From contig NZ_CP011502.1 of the NCBI RefSeq assembly GCF_001509405.1, forward strand, positions 2,542,001 through 2,606,000: 64,000 nt of DNA. Direction: 5' to 3'. Positions within the stretch are counted from its first letter, which is position 1. Each line of letters opens with the position of its first letter. Position numbers and translations under genes: made by a program. Under the pieces are notes generated by a model. That model was not told the DNA's origin and did not search any database. It saw nothing but the letters and a program-made list of their open reading frames with translations. Positions 36,473-45,986 of this stretch are shown piece after piece. The DNA comes from Aeromicrobium erythreum. GTDB taxonomy: Bacteria; Actinomycetota; Actinomycetes; Propionibacteriales; Nocardioidaceae.

Positions 36473-37647
36473 AGTCGTACCCACTTCTTCTCGTCGCTGG
36501 AGGTGATCATGGCGTCGACGACCCGCGCCGCCGACAGGGCGTCGTGGACGGTCGCGCCGACGGGCTTGCCGGTCGCGATCGACTCCACGAGCCGGCGGGC
36601 CTCCACGACCTTGAGGTCGTCGAAGCCCATGGGATTGTTGGCGCCGGGCTGGAAGACGCCCAGCTCGCCGTCGCCGGGAGTGGCGTAGCGCGTCGTGGAG
36701 AACGCGTTGAGGTAGGCGCCGTCGGCGCCCCGCGTGCTCACCTGGAGCTCGTTCATGCGGCGGAAGTCCCACGACAGCGAGCCCTCGGTGCCGTGCACCT
36801 CCAGGCCGTACCGGTTCTGCTCGCCCACGGCCACGCGGCTCGACTCGAGCACGGCGCGCGAGCCGTCGGCGAGGCGCAGGAGCGCGCTGACGTAGTCCTC
36901 GTTCTCGACGTCGCCCAGCTCCCCCGCGCCCTTCTCGTAGTGCATCGCACCGGCGACGGCCTCGCGACGCTGCGCGATGAACGTGGCGCGGTCGACGACG
37001 AGCTCCTCGACGTCGGCCACCACGTGGCGCAGCAGGTCGGCGGCGTGGCTCACCAGGTCGCCGAGCACGCCCGTGCCCGACGTCGCCGTGCGGAAGCGCC
37101 ACGAGAGCGCGGCGTCCGGGTCGGCCGAGTAGTCCGCCAGGAAGCGCACGGTGGAGTGCTCGACGCGACCGATGCGGCCCGACGCGACGAGCTCCTTCGC
37201 GAGCTCGACCGCGGGCACGTTGCGGTAGTTGAAGCCGGCGGCGGCCTGCACGCCGGCCGCCTCGACGGCGGCGACGATCTCGGCCGTCTCAAAGGCGTCG
37301 CGTCCTGCGGGCTTCTCGACCCACAGGTGCTTGCCCGCCTGGGCCGCGGCCACCGCGACGTCGCGGTGGATGAAGTTCGGACCGGTCACGCACACGACGT
37401 CGACGTCGTCACGCTCGACGAGCGACTGCCAGTCGGTGTGGACGTGCTCGAAGCCGAGCGCGTCCACCGCCCGCCGCGTCCGCTCGTCGTCGACGGGCTC
37501 GGCCACGGCGACGAGCCGCGGCCGCAGCGGGGCGTCCGGGTAGTGGTGCAGCAGCCGGGTCATCGCCCGGGCGTGCACCTGCCCCATCCAGCCCAGCCCG
37601 ACGACGCCGACGCGCAGCTCCGGGCGCCGCGTGGTCTCCTGCGTCAC
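36469..37647 (-). CDS. Second Gfo/Idh/MocA-family oxidoreductase of the inositol operon
   Basis: The 392-residue protein has [17 protein letters not shown], the motif WVEKPAG, and a longer C-terminal domain containing [17 protein letters not shown] and [19 protein letters not shown]. This longer type is found in inositol and sugar-acid clusters and may act on scyllo-inositol or a keto-inositol. Starts at GTG overlapping the ATPase stop, so it is coupled to the transporter genes. Confidence 0.88.
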   Translation of the reverse strand: MTQETTRRPELRVGVVGLGWMGQVHARAMTRLLHHYPDAPLRPRLVAVAEPVDDERTRRAVDALGFEHVHTDWQSLVERDDVDVVCVTGPNFIHRDVAVAAAQAGKHLWVEKPAGRDAFETAEIVAAVEAAGVQAAAGFNYRNVPAVELAKELVASGRIGRVEHSTVRFLADYSADPDAALSWRFRTATSGTGVLGDLVSHAADLLRHVVADVEELVVDRATFIAQRREAVAGAMHYEKGAGELGDVENEDYVSALLRLADGSRAVLESSRVAVGEQNRYGLEVHGTEGSLSWDFRRMNELQVSTRGADGAYLNAFSTTRYATPGDGELGVFQPGANNPMGFDDLKVVEARRLVESIATGKPVGATVHDALSAARVVDAMITSSDEKKWVRL

Positions 37648-38522
37648 GCCCCCACCTCGTCCTTCAGCTGCTGCGCCACGGCCGAGTCGGTGCCCATGGT
37701 GCGCTCCAGCTCGTGCGCCAGCGACTCCAGCTCGGCGCCGCCGGCCATCATCGACGTCAGGTCGTCGAGCGTCATCTCGCTCTTCGGGAAGTCGCCCATG
37801 CTCTTGCCGCGACGCAGCAGCATGAAGCGGTCGCCGACCGGGTAGGCGTGGTGCGGGTTGTGCGTGATGAACACGACGCCGAGGCCACGCTCGCGGGCCT
37901 TCGCGATGTACTTGAGCACGACGCCCGACTGCTTGACGCCGAGCGCGGCGGTCGGCTCGTCGAGGATCAGCACCCGTGCGCCGAAGTAGACGGCGCGCGC
38001 GATCGCGACGCACTGGCGCTCACCACCGGACAGCGTGCCGATGGGCTGGTCGACGTCGCGCAGGTCGATCCCCATGGCGGCCAGCTCGGCCTTCGTCGTG
38101 CGCTTCATGAAGTCGACGTCCATGTGCTTGAACGGGCCGAACCCCTTGCTCGGCTCCGAGCCGAGGAAGAAGTTGCGCCAGACCGGCATGAGCGGGACGA
38201 CCGCGAGGTCCTGGTAGACCGTCGCGATGCCCGCGTCGAGCGCCTCGCGGGGGTTGGAGAACGTCGTCGCCTTGCCATCGACCCGCAGCTCTCCGTCGGT
38301 GTGCTCGTGCGCACCGGCGAGGATCTTGATGAAGGTCGACTTGCCGGCGCCGTTGTCGCCGAGGACGCAGGTGACCTCGCCGGCCTTCACCGACGTGGTG
38401 ACGTCGGACAGCGCGATGATGCTGCCGTACCGCTTGCCGATGTCGACGACCTCGATGAGCGGGGTGCCGGGAGCGGCGCCCTCCGGGGCGGTCGTGGTGT
38501 GCTTCGGGGTGTCGTTCGTCAT
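37644..38522 (-). CDS. Sugar (inositol-type) ABC transporter ATPase, single-domain
   Basis: The 292-residue ATPase has Walker [10 protein letters not shown] (55-63), signature LSGGERQ, Walker [13 protein letters not shown] and the switch histidine in [11 protein letters not shown]. It has one ABC domain instead of the duplicated RbsA form, as in fructose/xylose-type (FrcA) importers. Its ATG overlaps the permease stop. Together with the permease and binding protein it should import inositol. Confidence 0.9.
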   Translation of the reverse strand: MTNDTPKHTTTAPEGAAPGTPLIEVVDIGKRYGSIIALSDVTTSVKAGEVTCVLGDNGAGKSTFIKILAGAHEHTDGELRVDGKATTFSNPREALDAGIATVYQDLAVVPLMPVWRNFFLGSEPSKGFGPFKHMDVDFMKRTTKAELAAMGIDLRDVDQPIGTLSGGERQCVAIARAVYFGARVLILDEPTAALGVKQSGVVLKYIAKARERGLGVVFITHNPHHAYPVGDRFMLLRRGKSMGDFPKSEMTLDDLTSMMAGGAELESLAHELERTMGTDSAVAQQLKDEVGA

Positions 38523-39556
38523 CGTGAGGTCTCCGCTCGGGTCCGGACCCAGTTGTTGAGGAGCACGGCGGCCAGCAGCATGGCGCCGAGGAAGGTGCGC
38601 AGCCAGTTGGTGTCCCACTGCGCGAAGGTGATGCCCTGGAAGGTCATGCCGTAGATCAGCGCGCCGAGGGCCGCCCCGATCGCCGAGCCGTAGCCGCCGG
38701 TGAGGAGGCAGCCGCCGACGACGGCGCAGATGATGTAGATGAACTCCTGGCCGACGCCGGTGTTCGCCTGCACCGTGGAGGTGCGGAACAGCGAGATCAT
38801 GCCGACGAGCCAGCTGGCGGCGGCCGTCGTCATGAACAGGCCGATCTTGGTCTTGAGCACCGGCACGCCGACCTGGCGGGCGGACTGCTGGGCGCCGCCG
38901 ACGGCGAAGATCCAGTTGCCGGCCTTGGTGCGCAGCAGGACCCAGGTGGCGATCGCGGTGACCGCGAGCCACCACAGCACCGAGACGTAGAAGGTGCCGC
39001 CCGCGATCGTGAACGACGCGCCGAAGACCGGCTGGATGCTGTCGTAGAAGGGCACGTCGGTCATGCCCTGGATGGTCACCTGGCCGATGATCAGCTTCGT
39101 CACCGCGAGGTCGATGCCCTGGAGGATGAAGAACGTGCCGAGCGTGATGATGAAGCTCGGCAGGCCGGTGCGCATGACCATGTAGCCGTTGAAGGCGCCC
39201 ACGGCGAGCGCGAGGAGGAGCGCGATGAGCACCGCGGCCCAGATGTTGAGTCCGTAGTTCGTGGTCAGGATGCCGACCACGAGGGCGGTGAAGCCGGTCA
39301 TGACGCCGGCGGAGAGGTCGAACTCGCCGCCGATCATGAGCAGGGCCACCGCGACGGCCATGATGCCGAAGGTCGAGGCGGACTCCAGCCACACGCCGGC
39401 ACCGGCCGTGGTGAGGAAGCGGTCGCTGTTGAGCGAGAAGAAGATCATGACGGCGATGGCCGCGACGGCGGCGCCCATCTCCGGGCGGGTCAGGAGACGC
39501 GACACCGTCGACGTGGTCGCCAGTCTCTCGTCTGGTGCTGCCGTGGCTGTCGTCAT
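38519..39556 (-). CDS. Sugar (inositol-type) ABC transporter permease, RbsC family
   Basis: The 345-residue membrane protein has about nine to ten helices in the BPD_transp_2 (RbsC) arrangement. It includes [20 protein letters not shown] and the later [24 protein letters not shown] stretch. AAAGGAG lies 6 nt ahead of the ATG. It is separated from the binding-protein gene by a strong hairpin. Confidence 0.92.
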   Translation of the reverse strand: MTTATAAPDERLATTSTVSRLLTRPEMGAAVAAIAVMIFFSLNSDRFLTTAGAGVWLESASTFGIMAVAVALLMIGGEFDLSAGVMTGFTALVVGILTTNYGLNIWAAVLIALLLALAVGAFNGYMVMRTGLPSFIITLGTFFILQGIDLAVTKLIIGQVTIQGMTDVPFYDSIQPVFGASFTIAGGTFYVSVLWWLAVTAIATWVLLRTKAGNWIFAVGGAQQSARQVGVPVLKTKIGLFMTTAAASWLVGMISLFRTSTVQANTGVGQEFIYIICAVVGGCLLTGGYGSAIGAALGALIYGMTFQGITFAQWDTNWLRTFLGAMLLAAVLLNNWVRTRAETSR

Positions 39557-39651
39557 GACAGCTCCTTTCGTGGGGCCCGGCGGGGGCCGAGCGGGATCGT
39601 ACGGGTGGGGCGGTGCGCGGGGTGCTGGTCGGCGGGCGGGGCCGCCGGGGT

Positions 39652-39686
39652 GGGACGGGGACGATCCCCCGGATCGTCCCCGTCCC
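39652..39686 (-). terminator. Perfect hairpin between binding-protein and permease genes
   Basis: GGGACGGGGACGATCC (39652-39667) and GGATCGTCCCCGTCCC (39671-39686) are exact reverse complements with a 3-nt loop, 6 bp after the binding-protein stop. Within an operon such stems usually attenuate read-through and stabilise the upstream message, so binding protein exceeds permease. Confidence 0.8.
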
Positions 39687-39692
39687 CCGGGG

Positions 39693-40655
39693 TCAGCGCG
39701 TGCCCTGCGAGGCGAACTTCGCCACGTCGGCCGCGTTGTCCTTCGTGACGAACGCGGGGCCGGAGTTGATCGGCTGGCCACCGCCCACGTCGTTGCCGTT
39801 GATCGACTTCAGGTACAGCGTCGTGACGCCGAGGAAGCCCTGGACGTAGGGCTGCTGGTCGACGGCGAACAGGATGCTGCCGGCCTCGATGTCCTTCACG
39901 ACGTCCTCGGAGAGGTCGAAGGTGGCGACCTTGGCGTCCGAGCCGGACTCGTCCACGGCGCCGACGGCGTCGATCGCGTACTGGCCGCCGAGCGTCAGCA
40001 CGGCGTCGATGCTGTCGTCGGACTGCAGCTTGGACTTGATGGTCGCCTTGACCTCGGCGTCGTTCGTGCCGTCGACCTGGATGTTGGTCATCTTCCCACC
40101 GAAGGTCGACGCGGCAGCCTTGCAGCGCTCCTCCAGACCGACGTTGCCGGCCTCCTGGATGACGCAGATGCCGTTCTTCAGACCGGCCTCCTTGAGCTTC
40201 TCGCCGACGGCCTCGCCGGCGATCGTCTCGGACTGGCCGATGTGCGTGATCGCGCCGAACTCCTTGAAGCGGTCGACACCGGAGTTGATCGTCACGACGG
40301 GGATGCCCGCGGCGACGGCCTTCTTGATGCTCGACTCGAGGCCGTCGGGGTTGGCCATCGAGACGACGATGCCGTTGACCTTCTGCGCGACGGCGTTGTC
40401 GATCAGCTGCGACTGCTTGGCCGGGTCGGGGTCGGCGTTGTAGTCGACCTTGACGCCGTAGTCGTCACCGGCGCGCTCGGCACCGGACTTGACGCGGTCC
40501 CAGAACGCGTCGCCGGGTCCGGAGTGCGTGATGACCGCGTAGGTGAGGTCCTTCGTGTCGCTGGACGCTCCGGTGTCCTCCTTGCCGGTGCCCGAGCAGG
40601 CGGCGAGCAGCGATCCGGCGAGGATCACCGCGCCGATGACCTTGAGCTTCTTCAT
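39693..40655 (-). CDS. Sugar (inositol-type) ABC transporter substrate-binding lipoprotein
   Basis: The 320-residue peripla_BP_4 protein has a signal peptide ending in the lipobox SLLAAC (C20). The mature part starts with a ribose-binding-type strand LTYAVITHSGPGDAFWDRVKSGAE and has VNGIVVSMANPDGL. The ligand is probably myo-inositol, given that it is encoded between mmsA and the importer genes. Highest-expressed part of the importer is implied by the hairpin that follows. Confidence 0.9.
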   Translation of the reverse strand: MKKLKVIGAVILAGSLLAACSGTGKEDTGASSDTKDLTYAVITHSGPGDAFWDRVKSGAERAGDDYGVKVDYNADPDPAKQSQLIDNAVAQKVNGIVVSMANPDGLESSIKKAVAAGIPVVTINSGVDRFKEFGAITHIGQSETIAGEAVGEKLKEAGLKNGICVIQEAGNVGLEERCKAAASTFGGKMTNIQVDGTNDAEVKATIKSKLQSDDSIDAVLTLGGQYAIDAVGAVDESGSDAKVATFDLSEDVVKDIEAGSILFAVDQQPYVQGFLGVTTLYLKSINGNDVGGGQPINSGPAFVTKDNAADVAKFASQGTR

Positions 40656-40688
40656 GGTGGGGGTTTCCTTCTCTTTCTGGGCCCGGCG

Positions 40689-42194
40689 TCAGTGAGCCGT
40701 CGGGAAATGGAGGGCGGCGAGGGACTCCTCGCTCACGTGCGGCCACCGGGCGGTGACCACCTTCGCGCGGGTGTAGAAGCGGATGCCCTCGGGACCGTGG
40801 ACGTGGTGGTCACCGAAGAGCGAGTCCTTCCAGCCTCCGAAGGAGTGGAAGGCCATGGGCACGGGGACGGGGACGTTGATCCCGATCATGCCCACCTGCA
40901 CCCGACGCTGGAACGTCCGGGCCACCTCTCCCGAGGAGGTGAACACCGCCGTCCCGTTGCCGTAGGGGTTGCTGTTGATGAGGTCGAGCGCCTCGTCGAG
41001 GCTGTCGACCCGCAGGACCGCGAGGACGGGTCCGAAGATCTCGTCGGTGTAGACGCTCATGTCGGTCGTGACGTGGTCGATGAGCGTCGGGCCGACGAAG
41101 AAGCCCTCCTCGTGGTCCTCGACGACGAGGTCGCGGCCGTCGACGACGACCTTCGCTCCGGCGGACTCGCCCTGCCCGATGTAGTCGACGATGCGGTCGC
41201 GCGACGCCTTGGTCACGACGGGACCCATGCCGGCGTCGGGGTCGGTGCCGACGCCCACCTTGATCTCGTGGGTGCGCTCGCGGATCTTGTCGACGAGGGT
41301 GTCGGCGGCCGGTCCGACGGCGACGACGGCCGAGATGGCCATGCAGCGCTGGCCTGCCGAGCCGTAGCCGGCGGCGACGATGTGGTCGGCGGCGAAGTCG
41401 AGGTCGGCGTCGGGCATGACCACCGCGTGGTTCTTGGCACCGCCGAGGGCCTGGACCCGCTTGCCGGAGGCGGAAGCACGCTCGTGCACGTACTTCGCGA
41501 TCGGCGTGGAGCCGACGAAGGAGACCCCGTCGACGTCGGCGTGGTCGAGGAGCGCGTCGACGGCCACCTTGTCGCCGTGCACGACGTTGAAGACGCCGTC
41601 GGGCAGACCGGCCTCTTGGTAGAGCCGCGCGACCATGGCCGACGCGCCGGGCACCCGCTCGGACGGCTTGAGCACGAACGTGTTGCCGGTGGCGATCGCG
41701 ACCGGGTGCATCCACAGCGGCACCATGATCGGGAAGTTGAACGGCGTGATGCCCGCGACCACGCCGAGCGGCTGGCGGAAGGAGTAGGAGTCGACCGAGC
41801 CGGAGACCTGGTCGTTGTACTCGCCCTTGAGCAGCTGCGGGATGCCGCACGCGAACTCGACGACCTCGCGACCGCGGACGACCTCGCCGCGTGCGTCGTC
41901 GAGGGTCTTGCCGTGCTCGGCGCTGATGACCTGCGCGAGCTCCTCCTCGCGCTCCACGAGCAGCTGGCGGAAGGCGAACATGACACGTGAGCGGGCCGTC
42001 ACGGACGTCTCGCTCCACGTCGTGAACGCGGTGCGCGCTGCCTGGACGGCGGCGTCGACGTCCTCGACGGAGGCCAGGCGGACGCCCTTCTGCGGCGTGC
42101 CGAGGGCCGGGTCGTACACGTCGCCGACGCGCTCGGAGGTGCCGGCGACGCTCTGTCCGCCGATCCAGTGGTCGTAGGTGGTCTCGTACGTCAT
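40689..42194 (-). CDS. mmsA: Methylmalonate-semialdehyde dehydrogenase (acylating)
   Basis: The 501-residue CoA-dependent aldehyde dehydrogenase converts malonate semialdehyde to acetyl-CoA and CO2, the last step of inositol breakdown (IolA role), and can act in valine catabolism. ITPFNFPIMVPLWM, the nucleotide strand FVGSTPIAKYV and the catalytic cysteine C284 in AGQRCMAIS match the MmsA branch. The ATG overlaps the iolD stop. Confidence 0.94.
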   Translation of the reverse strand: MTYETTYDHWIGGQSVAGTSERVGDVYDPALGTPQKGVRLASVEDVDAAVQAARTAFTTWSETSVTARSRVMFAFRQLLVEREEELAQVISAEHGKTLDDARGEVVRGREVVEFACGIPQLLKGEYNDQVSGSVDSYSFRQPLGVVAGITPFNFPIMVPLWMHPVAIATGNTFVLKPSERVPGASAMVARLYQEAGLPDGVFNVVHGDKVAVDALLDHADVDGVSFVGSTPIAKYVHERASASGKRVQALGGAKNHAVVMPDADLDFAADHIVAAGYGSAGQRCMAISAVVAVGPAADTLVDKIRERTHEIKVGVGTDPDAGMGPVVTKASRDRIVDYIGQGESAGAKVVVDGRDLVVEDHEEGFFVGPTLIDHVTTDMSVYTDEIFGPVLAVLRVDSLDEALDLINSNPYGNGTAVFTSSGEVARTFQRRVQVGMIGINVPVPVPMAFHSFGGWKDSLFGDHHVHGPEGIRFYTRAKVVTARWPHVSEESLAALHFPTAH

Positions 42195-44164
42195 CGGGAG
42201 GTGTCCTCGCTCTGCTGTGCGGTGGAAGGGGTGTCGGTGGGCGCCAGGTGGTGGCGCTGGTCGGCCTTGTGCTGCTCGTAGGTGGTGCGGGCCTCGCGGG
42301 TGGAGTCGAGCGCGGAGACCTCGGCGACCGGCACGTCCCACCAGGCCGGGCTGGAGGGCGCAGGCACGAGCGGGTCGGTCTCGACGTGGATCACGGTCGT
42401 CCGCGGGGACTCCTTGGCCTTCACCACCGCCGAGCGGAGGTCGTCGAGGCTGCTCGCGACGACCACGTCGGCGCCGAGGCTCGCCGCGTTCGCCGCGAGG
42501 TCGACCGGCAGGACGTCGCCGTCGAGGCCGGTGTCGGTGCGGTAGCGGTAGCGGGTGCCGAAGCGCTGCGAGCCGAGGCTCTGCGACAGGGCGCCGATCG
42601 AGGCGTAGCCGTGGTTCTGCACCAGCACGACGATGATCTTCACGCCCTCGGCCACCGCGGTGACCAGCTCGGTGTTCATCATCAGGTACGAGCCGTCGCC
42701 GACCATGACGAACACGTCGCGGTCGTCGTCGGTGCCCTCGCGGGCCTGGTCGAGCGCGGCCATCTTGACGCCGAGACCGCCGGCGATCTCGTAGCCCATG
42801 CAGGAGAACCCGTACTCGACGTGGTAGCCCTTGCGGTCGCGCGTGCGCCACAGCTTGTGCAGGTCGCCGGGCATCGAGCCGGCCGCGCAGAGCACGACGT
42901 CGCGCGGGTCGGACGTCTCGTTGACGACACCGAGGACGGCGGACTGGACGAGTCGCGTGTCGCCCGAGATGGCCTGGTGCGACGCCTCGACGACCTCGTC
43001 CCACTCCTGCGCCAGGGCCGTGTTGCGCTCGGCGTAGGCGTCGTCGACGCGCCAGCCGTCGAGGGCCTCGGTGAGCGCCTCGAGCGCCTCGCGGGCGTCG
43101 GCCACGAGCGTGGCGGCCGACAGCTTGAGCGCGTCGATGCGGGCGACGTTGACGTTGACGAAGCGGACGCCCTCGGCGGCGAACACGGTGCGCGAGGCGG
43201 TCGTGAAGTCGCTGTACCGGGTGCCGACGCCGATGACGAGGTCGGCCTCCGCGGCCACGGCGTCGGCGGCGGTGGTGCCGGTGGCCCCGATCGCACCGAG
43301 CGCCTGCGGGTGGTCGTACGGCAGCGAGCCCTTGCCGGCCTGCGTCTCGCCCACCGGGATGCCGGTCGCCGCCGCGAACGCGGCGAGGGCGGCGTCGGCG
43401 CCCGCGTAGATCACGCCGCCGCCGGCGACGACGAGCGGACGCCGGCTGGCCTTGATGGCCGCGACGGCGCGCTCGAGCTCGGCGGGCTGCGGGACCGGCC
43501 GACCGACGTGCCAGACGCGGGTCTCGAACAGCTCGACCGGCCAGTCGTAGGCCTCGGCCTGCACGTCCTGCGGCAGGCAGAGGGTGACGGCACCGGTGTC
43601 GGCGGGGTCGGTGAGCACCCGCATGGCCTGCAGCAGCGCCGAGGGCAGCTGCTCCGGTCGGGCCACGCGGTCCCAGTAGCGCGAGACGGCGCGGAAGGAG
43701 TCGTTGACCGTGGTGTCCATGCTCGACGGGTCCTCGAGCTCCTGGAGCACGGGGTTGGCCGGACGCGTGGCGAACACGTCGCCGGGCAGCAGGAGCACCG
43801 GCAGGCGGTTGATGGTGGCGAGCGCGGCGCCCGTGACCATGTTCGTGGAGCCCGGGCCCACCGAGGCGGTGACCGCCATCGCCCGCAGGCGGTCGTACTG
43901 GCGGGCGTAGGCGACGGCGGCGTGCACCATGGCCTGCTCGTTGCGGCCGTGGAAGAACTCCAGGCGCGACGGGTCGTCGGACTGCGAGCGCTCGAGCAGC
44001 GCCTGCCCGACCCCGGCGACGTTGCCGTGGCCGAAGATGCCCCAGCAGCCGGCGAAGAACGCGTGCGTCCGGCCGTCGCGCTCGACGTGCTGCACCTCGA
44101 GGAAGCGGACCGTCGCCTGGGCGACGGTCAGTCGCACGGTGCGGGCGGCGGGGATGCTGCTCAT
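42191..44164 (-). CDS. iolD: 3D-(3,5/4)-trihydroxycyclohexane-1,2-dione acylhydrolase
   Basis: The 657-residue thiamine-diphosphate enzyme opens the cyclohexane ring to 5-deoxy-glucuronate. The N-terminal GCWGIFGHGNVAGVGQAL and FHGRNEQAM (with the ThDP-activating Glu) and the ThDP-binding GDGSYLMMNTELVTAV...QNHGYASIG are characteristic of IolD. Full length. It overlaps iolB and mmsA by 4 bp on each side. Confidence 0.96.
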   Translation of the reverse strand: MSSIPAARTVRLTVAQATVRFLEVQHVERDGRTHAFFAGCWGIFGHGNVAGVGQALLERSQSDDPSRLEFFHGRNEQAMVHAAVAYARQYDRLRAMAVTASVGPGSTNMVTGAALATINRLPVLLLPGDVFATRPANPVLQELEDPSSMDTTVNDSFRAVSRYWDRVARPEQLPSALLQAMRVLTDPADTGAVTLCLPQDVQAEAYDWPVELFETRVWHVGRPVPQPAELERAVAAIKASRRPLVVAGGGVIYAGADAALAAFAAATGIPVGETQAGKGSLPYDHPQALGAIGATGTTAADAVAAEADLVIGVGTRYSDFTTASRTVFAAEGVRFVNVNVARIDALKLSAATLVADAREALEALTEALDGWRVDDAYAERNTALAQEWDEVVEASHQAISGDTRLVQSAVLGVVNETSDPRDVVLCAAGSMPGDLHKLWRTRDRKGYHVEYGFSCMGYEIAGGLGVKMAALDQAREGTDDDRDVFVMVGDGSYLMMNTELVTAVAEGVKIIVVLVQNHGYASIGALSQSLGSQRFGTRYRYRTDTGLDGDVLPVDLAANAASLGADVVVASSLDDLRSAVVKAKESPRTTVIHVETDPLVPAPSSPAWWDVPVAEVSALDSTREARTTYEQHKADQRHHLAPTDTPSTAQQSEDTSR

Positions 44165-45072
44165 GCGTGCCCTCCGAAGGGAAGTCGGGGGTCGACCGGC
44201 TGGTCGGCCCAGGTGTCGCGGACCCAGGTGTGGGCGGGGTCGTCGCAGATCAGCCACGCCCGCTCGTCGCCCGGTCCGGCCATGACGTTGAGGTAGTAGA
44301 GGTCGTAGCCGGGGGCGGCCATCGACGGCCCGTGCCAGCCGTGCGGGATGAGCACGACGTCGCCGTCGCGCACCTCCGCGAGCACGTCGATCTCGGCCTT
44401 CTCGTGCCCGTAGACGCGCTGGTACCCGACGCCCGGGCGCTCCGTCTGCGGCCCGTCGCCCCGCACCCCCGCCGGGGCAGGTCCGGACGCCACCTCGTAG
44501 TAGTAGATCTCCTCCAGCCGGGTCTCGCCCTCGCGCTCCTCGTCGTGCTTGTGGGGCGGGTAGGACGACCAGTTGCCACCGGGCGTGAGCACCTCGCAGG
44601 CGATGATGCGGTCGGCCTCGAGCACGCCGGGGACGCCGAAGTTGTTCACCTGGCGGCTCGCCTGACCGGCCCCGCGCATCTCGACCGGCACGTCGGCCGC
44701 AGGCAGGTACGCAGGCTCCAGACGCGCCGTGGCAGCGGCGGTCGGGATCGCGAACCGGCCACCGGCGGCCGACGTGACGGTGACGGCCGAGCCCAGCGGT
44801 GCGTACACCACGTCGCTCGGCCCGGACCAGACGTCGGGGCGTCCGGCCAGGTCGAAGGAGGTCTGCGTGCCGTCGACGTCGACCACGACGGTGGCCGAGC
44901 CCGACAGGGCGAGCACGAGCAGCTCGTGGCCGTCCTCGGCGACGGTCTGCGAGGCACCGGGTGCCAGCTCGAGGACCTTGAGGCCGGTGTGGTCCCAGCC
45001 CGCGCTCTTCGGGGTGACGTCGAGGACGAAGGGTGCGACCGCACCCTCGCCCTTGCGCACGACGTGCGACAT
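44161..45072 (-). CDS. iolB: 5-deoxy-glucuronate isomerase
   Basis: The 303-residue bicupin converts 5-deoxy-glucuronate to 5-dehydro-2-deoxygluconate. The metal-binding cupin stretch is SSYPPHKHDEEREGETRLEEIYYYE, with the histidines and glutamate in place, and IPHGWHGPSMAAPGYDLYYLNVMAG is diagnostic of IolB. Normal length. Its ATG shares one base with the aldolase stop, so it is coupled. Confidence 0.96.
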   Translation of the reverse strand: MSHVVRKGEGAVAPFVLDVTPKSAGWDHTGLKVLELAPGASQTVAEDGHELLVLALSGSATVVVDVDGTQTSFDLAGRPDVWSGPSDVVYAPLGSAVTVTSAAGGRFAIPTAAATARLEPAYLPAADVPVEMRGAGQASRQVNNFGVPGVLEADRIIACEVLTPGGNWSSYPPHKHDEEREGETRLEEIYYYEVASGPAPAGVRGDGPQTERPGVGYQRVYGHEKAEIDVLAEVRDGDVVLIPHGWHGPSMAAPGYDLYYLNVMAGPGDERAWLICDDPAHTWVRDTWADQPVDPRLPFGGHA

Positions 45073-45986
45073 CAGAGCATCGCCACCGTGGCGTCGACCG
45101 CGGCCTCGACGTCGCCGTCGGGCGGGAAGAGCAGGCTGCGACCCACGACCATGCCGCGGACGGCCGGGTGCGCGAGGGCCTTCGACCACGCCGCGAACTG
45201 CGCCTCCTGGTCGCTCGAGACCTCGCCGCCGAGCAGCAGCACCGGCAGGCCGGTGGCCGAGAGGACGGCGTCCATGTCGTCGACGACGGGCAGCTTCAGC
45301 CACGTGTAGGCCGACGTCGGCGCGAGACCGGCAGCCACCGTCGCGGAGCGCACGACCGCGGCGGTCGACAGGTCGTTGACGACCCGTCCGTCGCGGCGGT
45401 GGGAGATGAAGGGCTCCACCATCGCCATGACCTGCGCCTCGGCGAGGTCGCGCACGGCCTCGGCGCACGCCTGCATCGTGGCGACGGTGCCGGCGTCGTC
45501 GGGCTCGATGCGGAACAGCATCTTGCCGCCCTGCATGCCGTCGCGCTTGATCGTCGCGGCGTCGTGGCCGGTGAAGCGGTCGTCGATCTCGAAGGCCGTG
45601 CCCGCGAGACCACCGCGGTTCATCGAGCCGATGACGACCTTGCCCTCGAGGGCGCCGAGGAGCAGCAGGTCGTCGAGCACGTCGGCCGTGCCGAGGACAC
45701 CGTCGACGCCGGGCCGGGCGAGCGCACGGACCATGCGGTCCAGCAGACGCGCGCGGTCGCCCATGGCGAAGGCATCGTCGCCGGCGCGCAGCGCACCGCG
45801 GGCGGGGTGGTCGGCGGCCACGAGCATGAGGCGTCCGGTGCTGCCGACGAGCGACGTCGGTCGGCGGCGCTCGGCCCAGGCCCGGGCGATGGAGGCAGGG
45901 TCGCTGACGCGCTGCTCGATGGTGCGGCTGATCGCGGCCTGGTCGACCGTGGCGCGACCCTTCCGGTCCTGCTCGGCGATGCTCAT
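45072..45986 (-). CDS. Cgl0159-family (beta/alpha)8 aldolase-like protein
   Basis: The 304-residue TIM-barrel protein belongs to the family named for a Corynebacterium inositol-cluster protein. It has MLVAADHPARGAL and a central lysine-bearing region NRGGLAGTAFEIDDR. Its position immediately after iolC suggests it cleaves 2-deoxy-5-keto-gluconate-6-phosphate to dihydroxyacetone phosphate and malonate semialdehyde (the IolJ step), for which no other candidate exists here. This assignment is inference. Confidence 0.85.
   Translation of the reverse strand: MSIAEQDRKGRATVDQAAISRTIEQRVSDPASIARAWAERRRPTSLVGSTGRLMLVAADHPARGALRAGDDAFAMGDRARLLDRMVRALARPGVDGVLGTADVLDDLLLLGALEGKVVIGSMNRGGLAGTAFEIDDRFTGHDAATIKRDGMQGGKMLFRIEPDDAGTVATMQACAEAVRDLAEAQVMAMVEPFISHRRDGRVVNDLSTAAVVRSATVAAGLAPTSAYTWLKLPVVDDMDAVLSATGLPVLLLGGEVSSDQEAQFAAWSKALAHPAVRGMVVGRSLLFPPDGDVEAAVDATVAML

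Noticed and set aside
39261-41990. 909-codon open frame opposite the inositol transporter genes and mmsA
   Set aside because: Fully antisense to recognised genes and made of low-complexity Val/Asp/Gly/His sequence.
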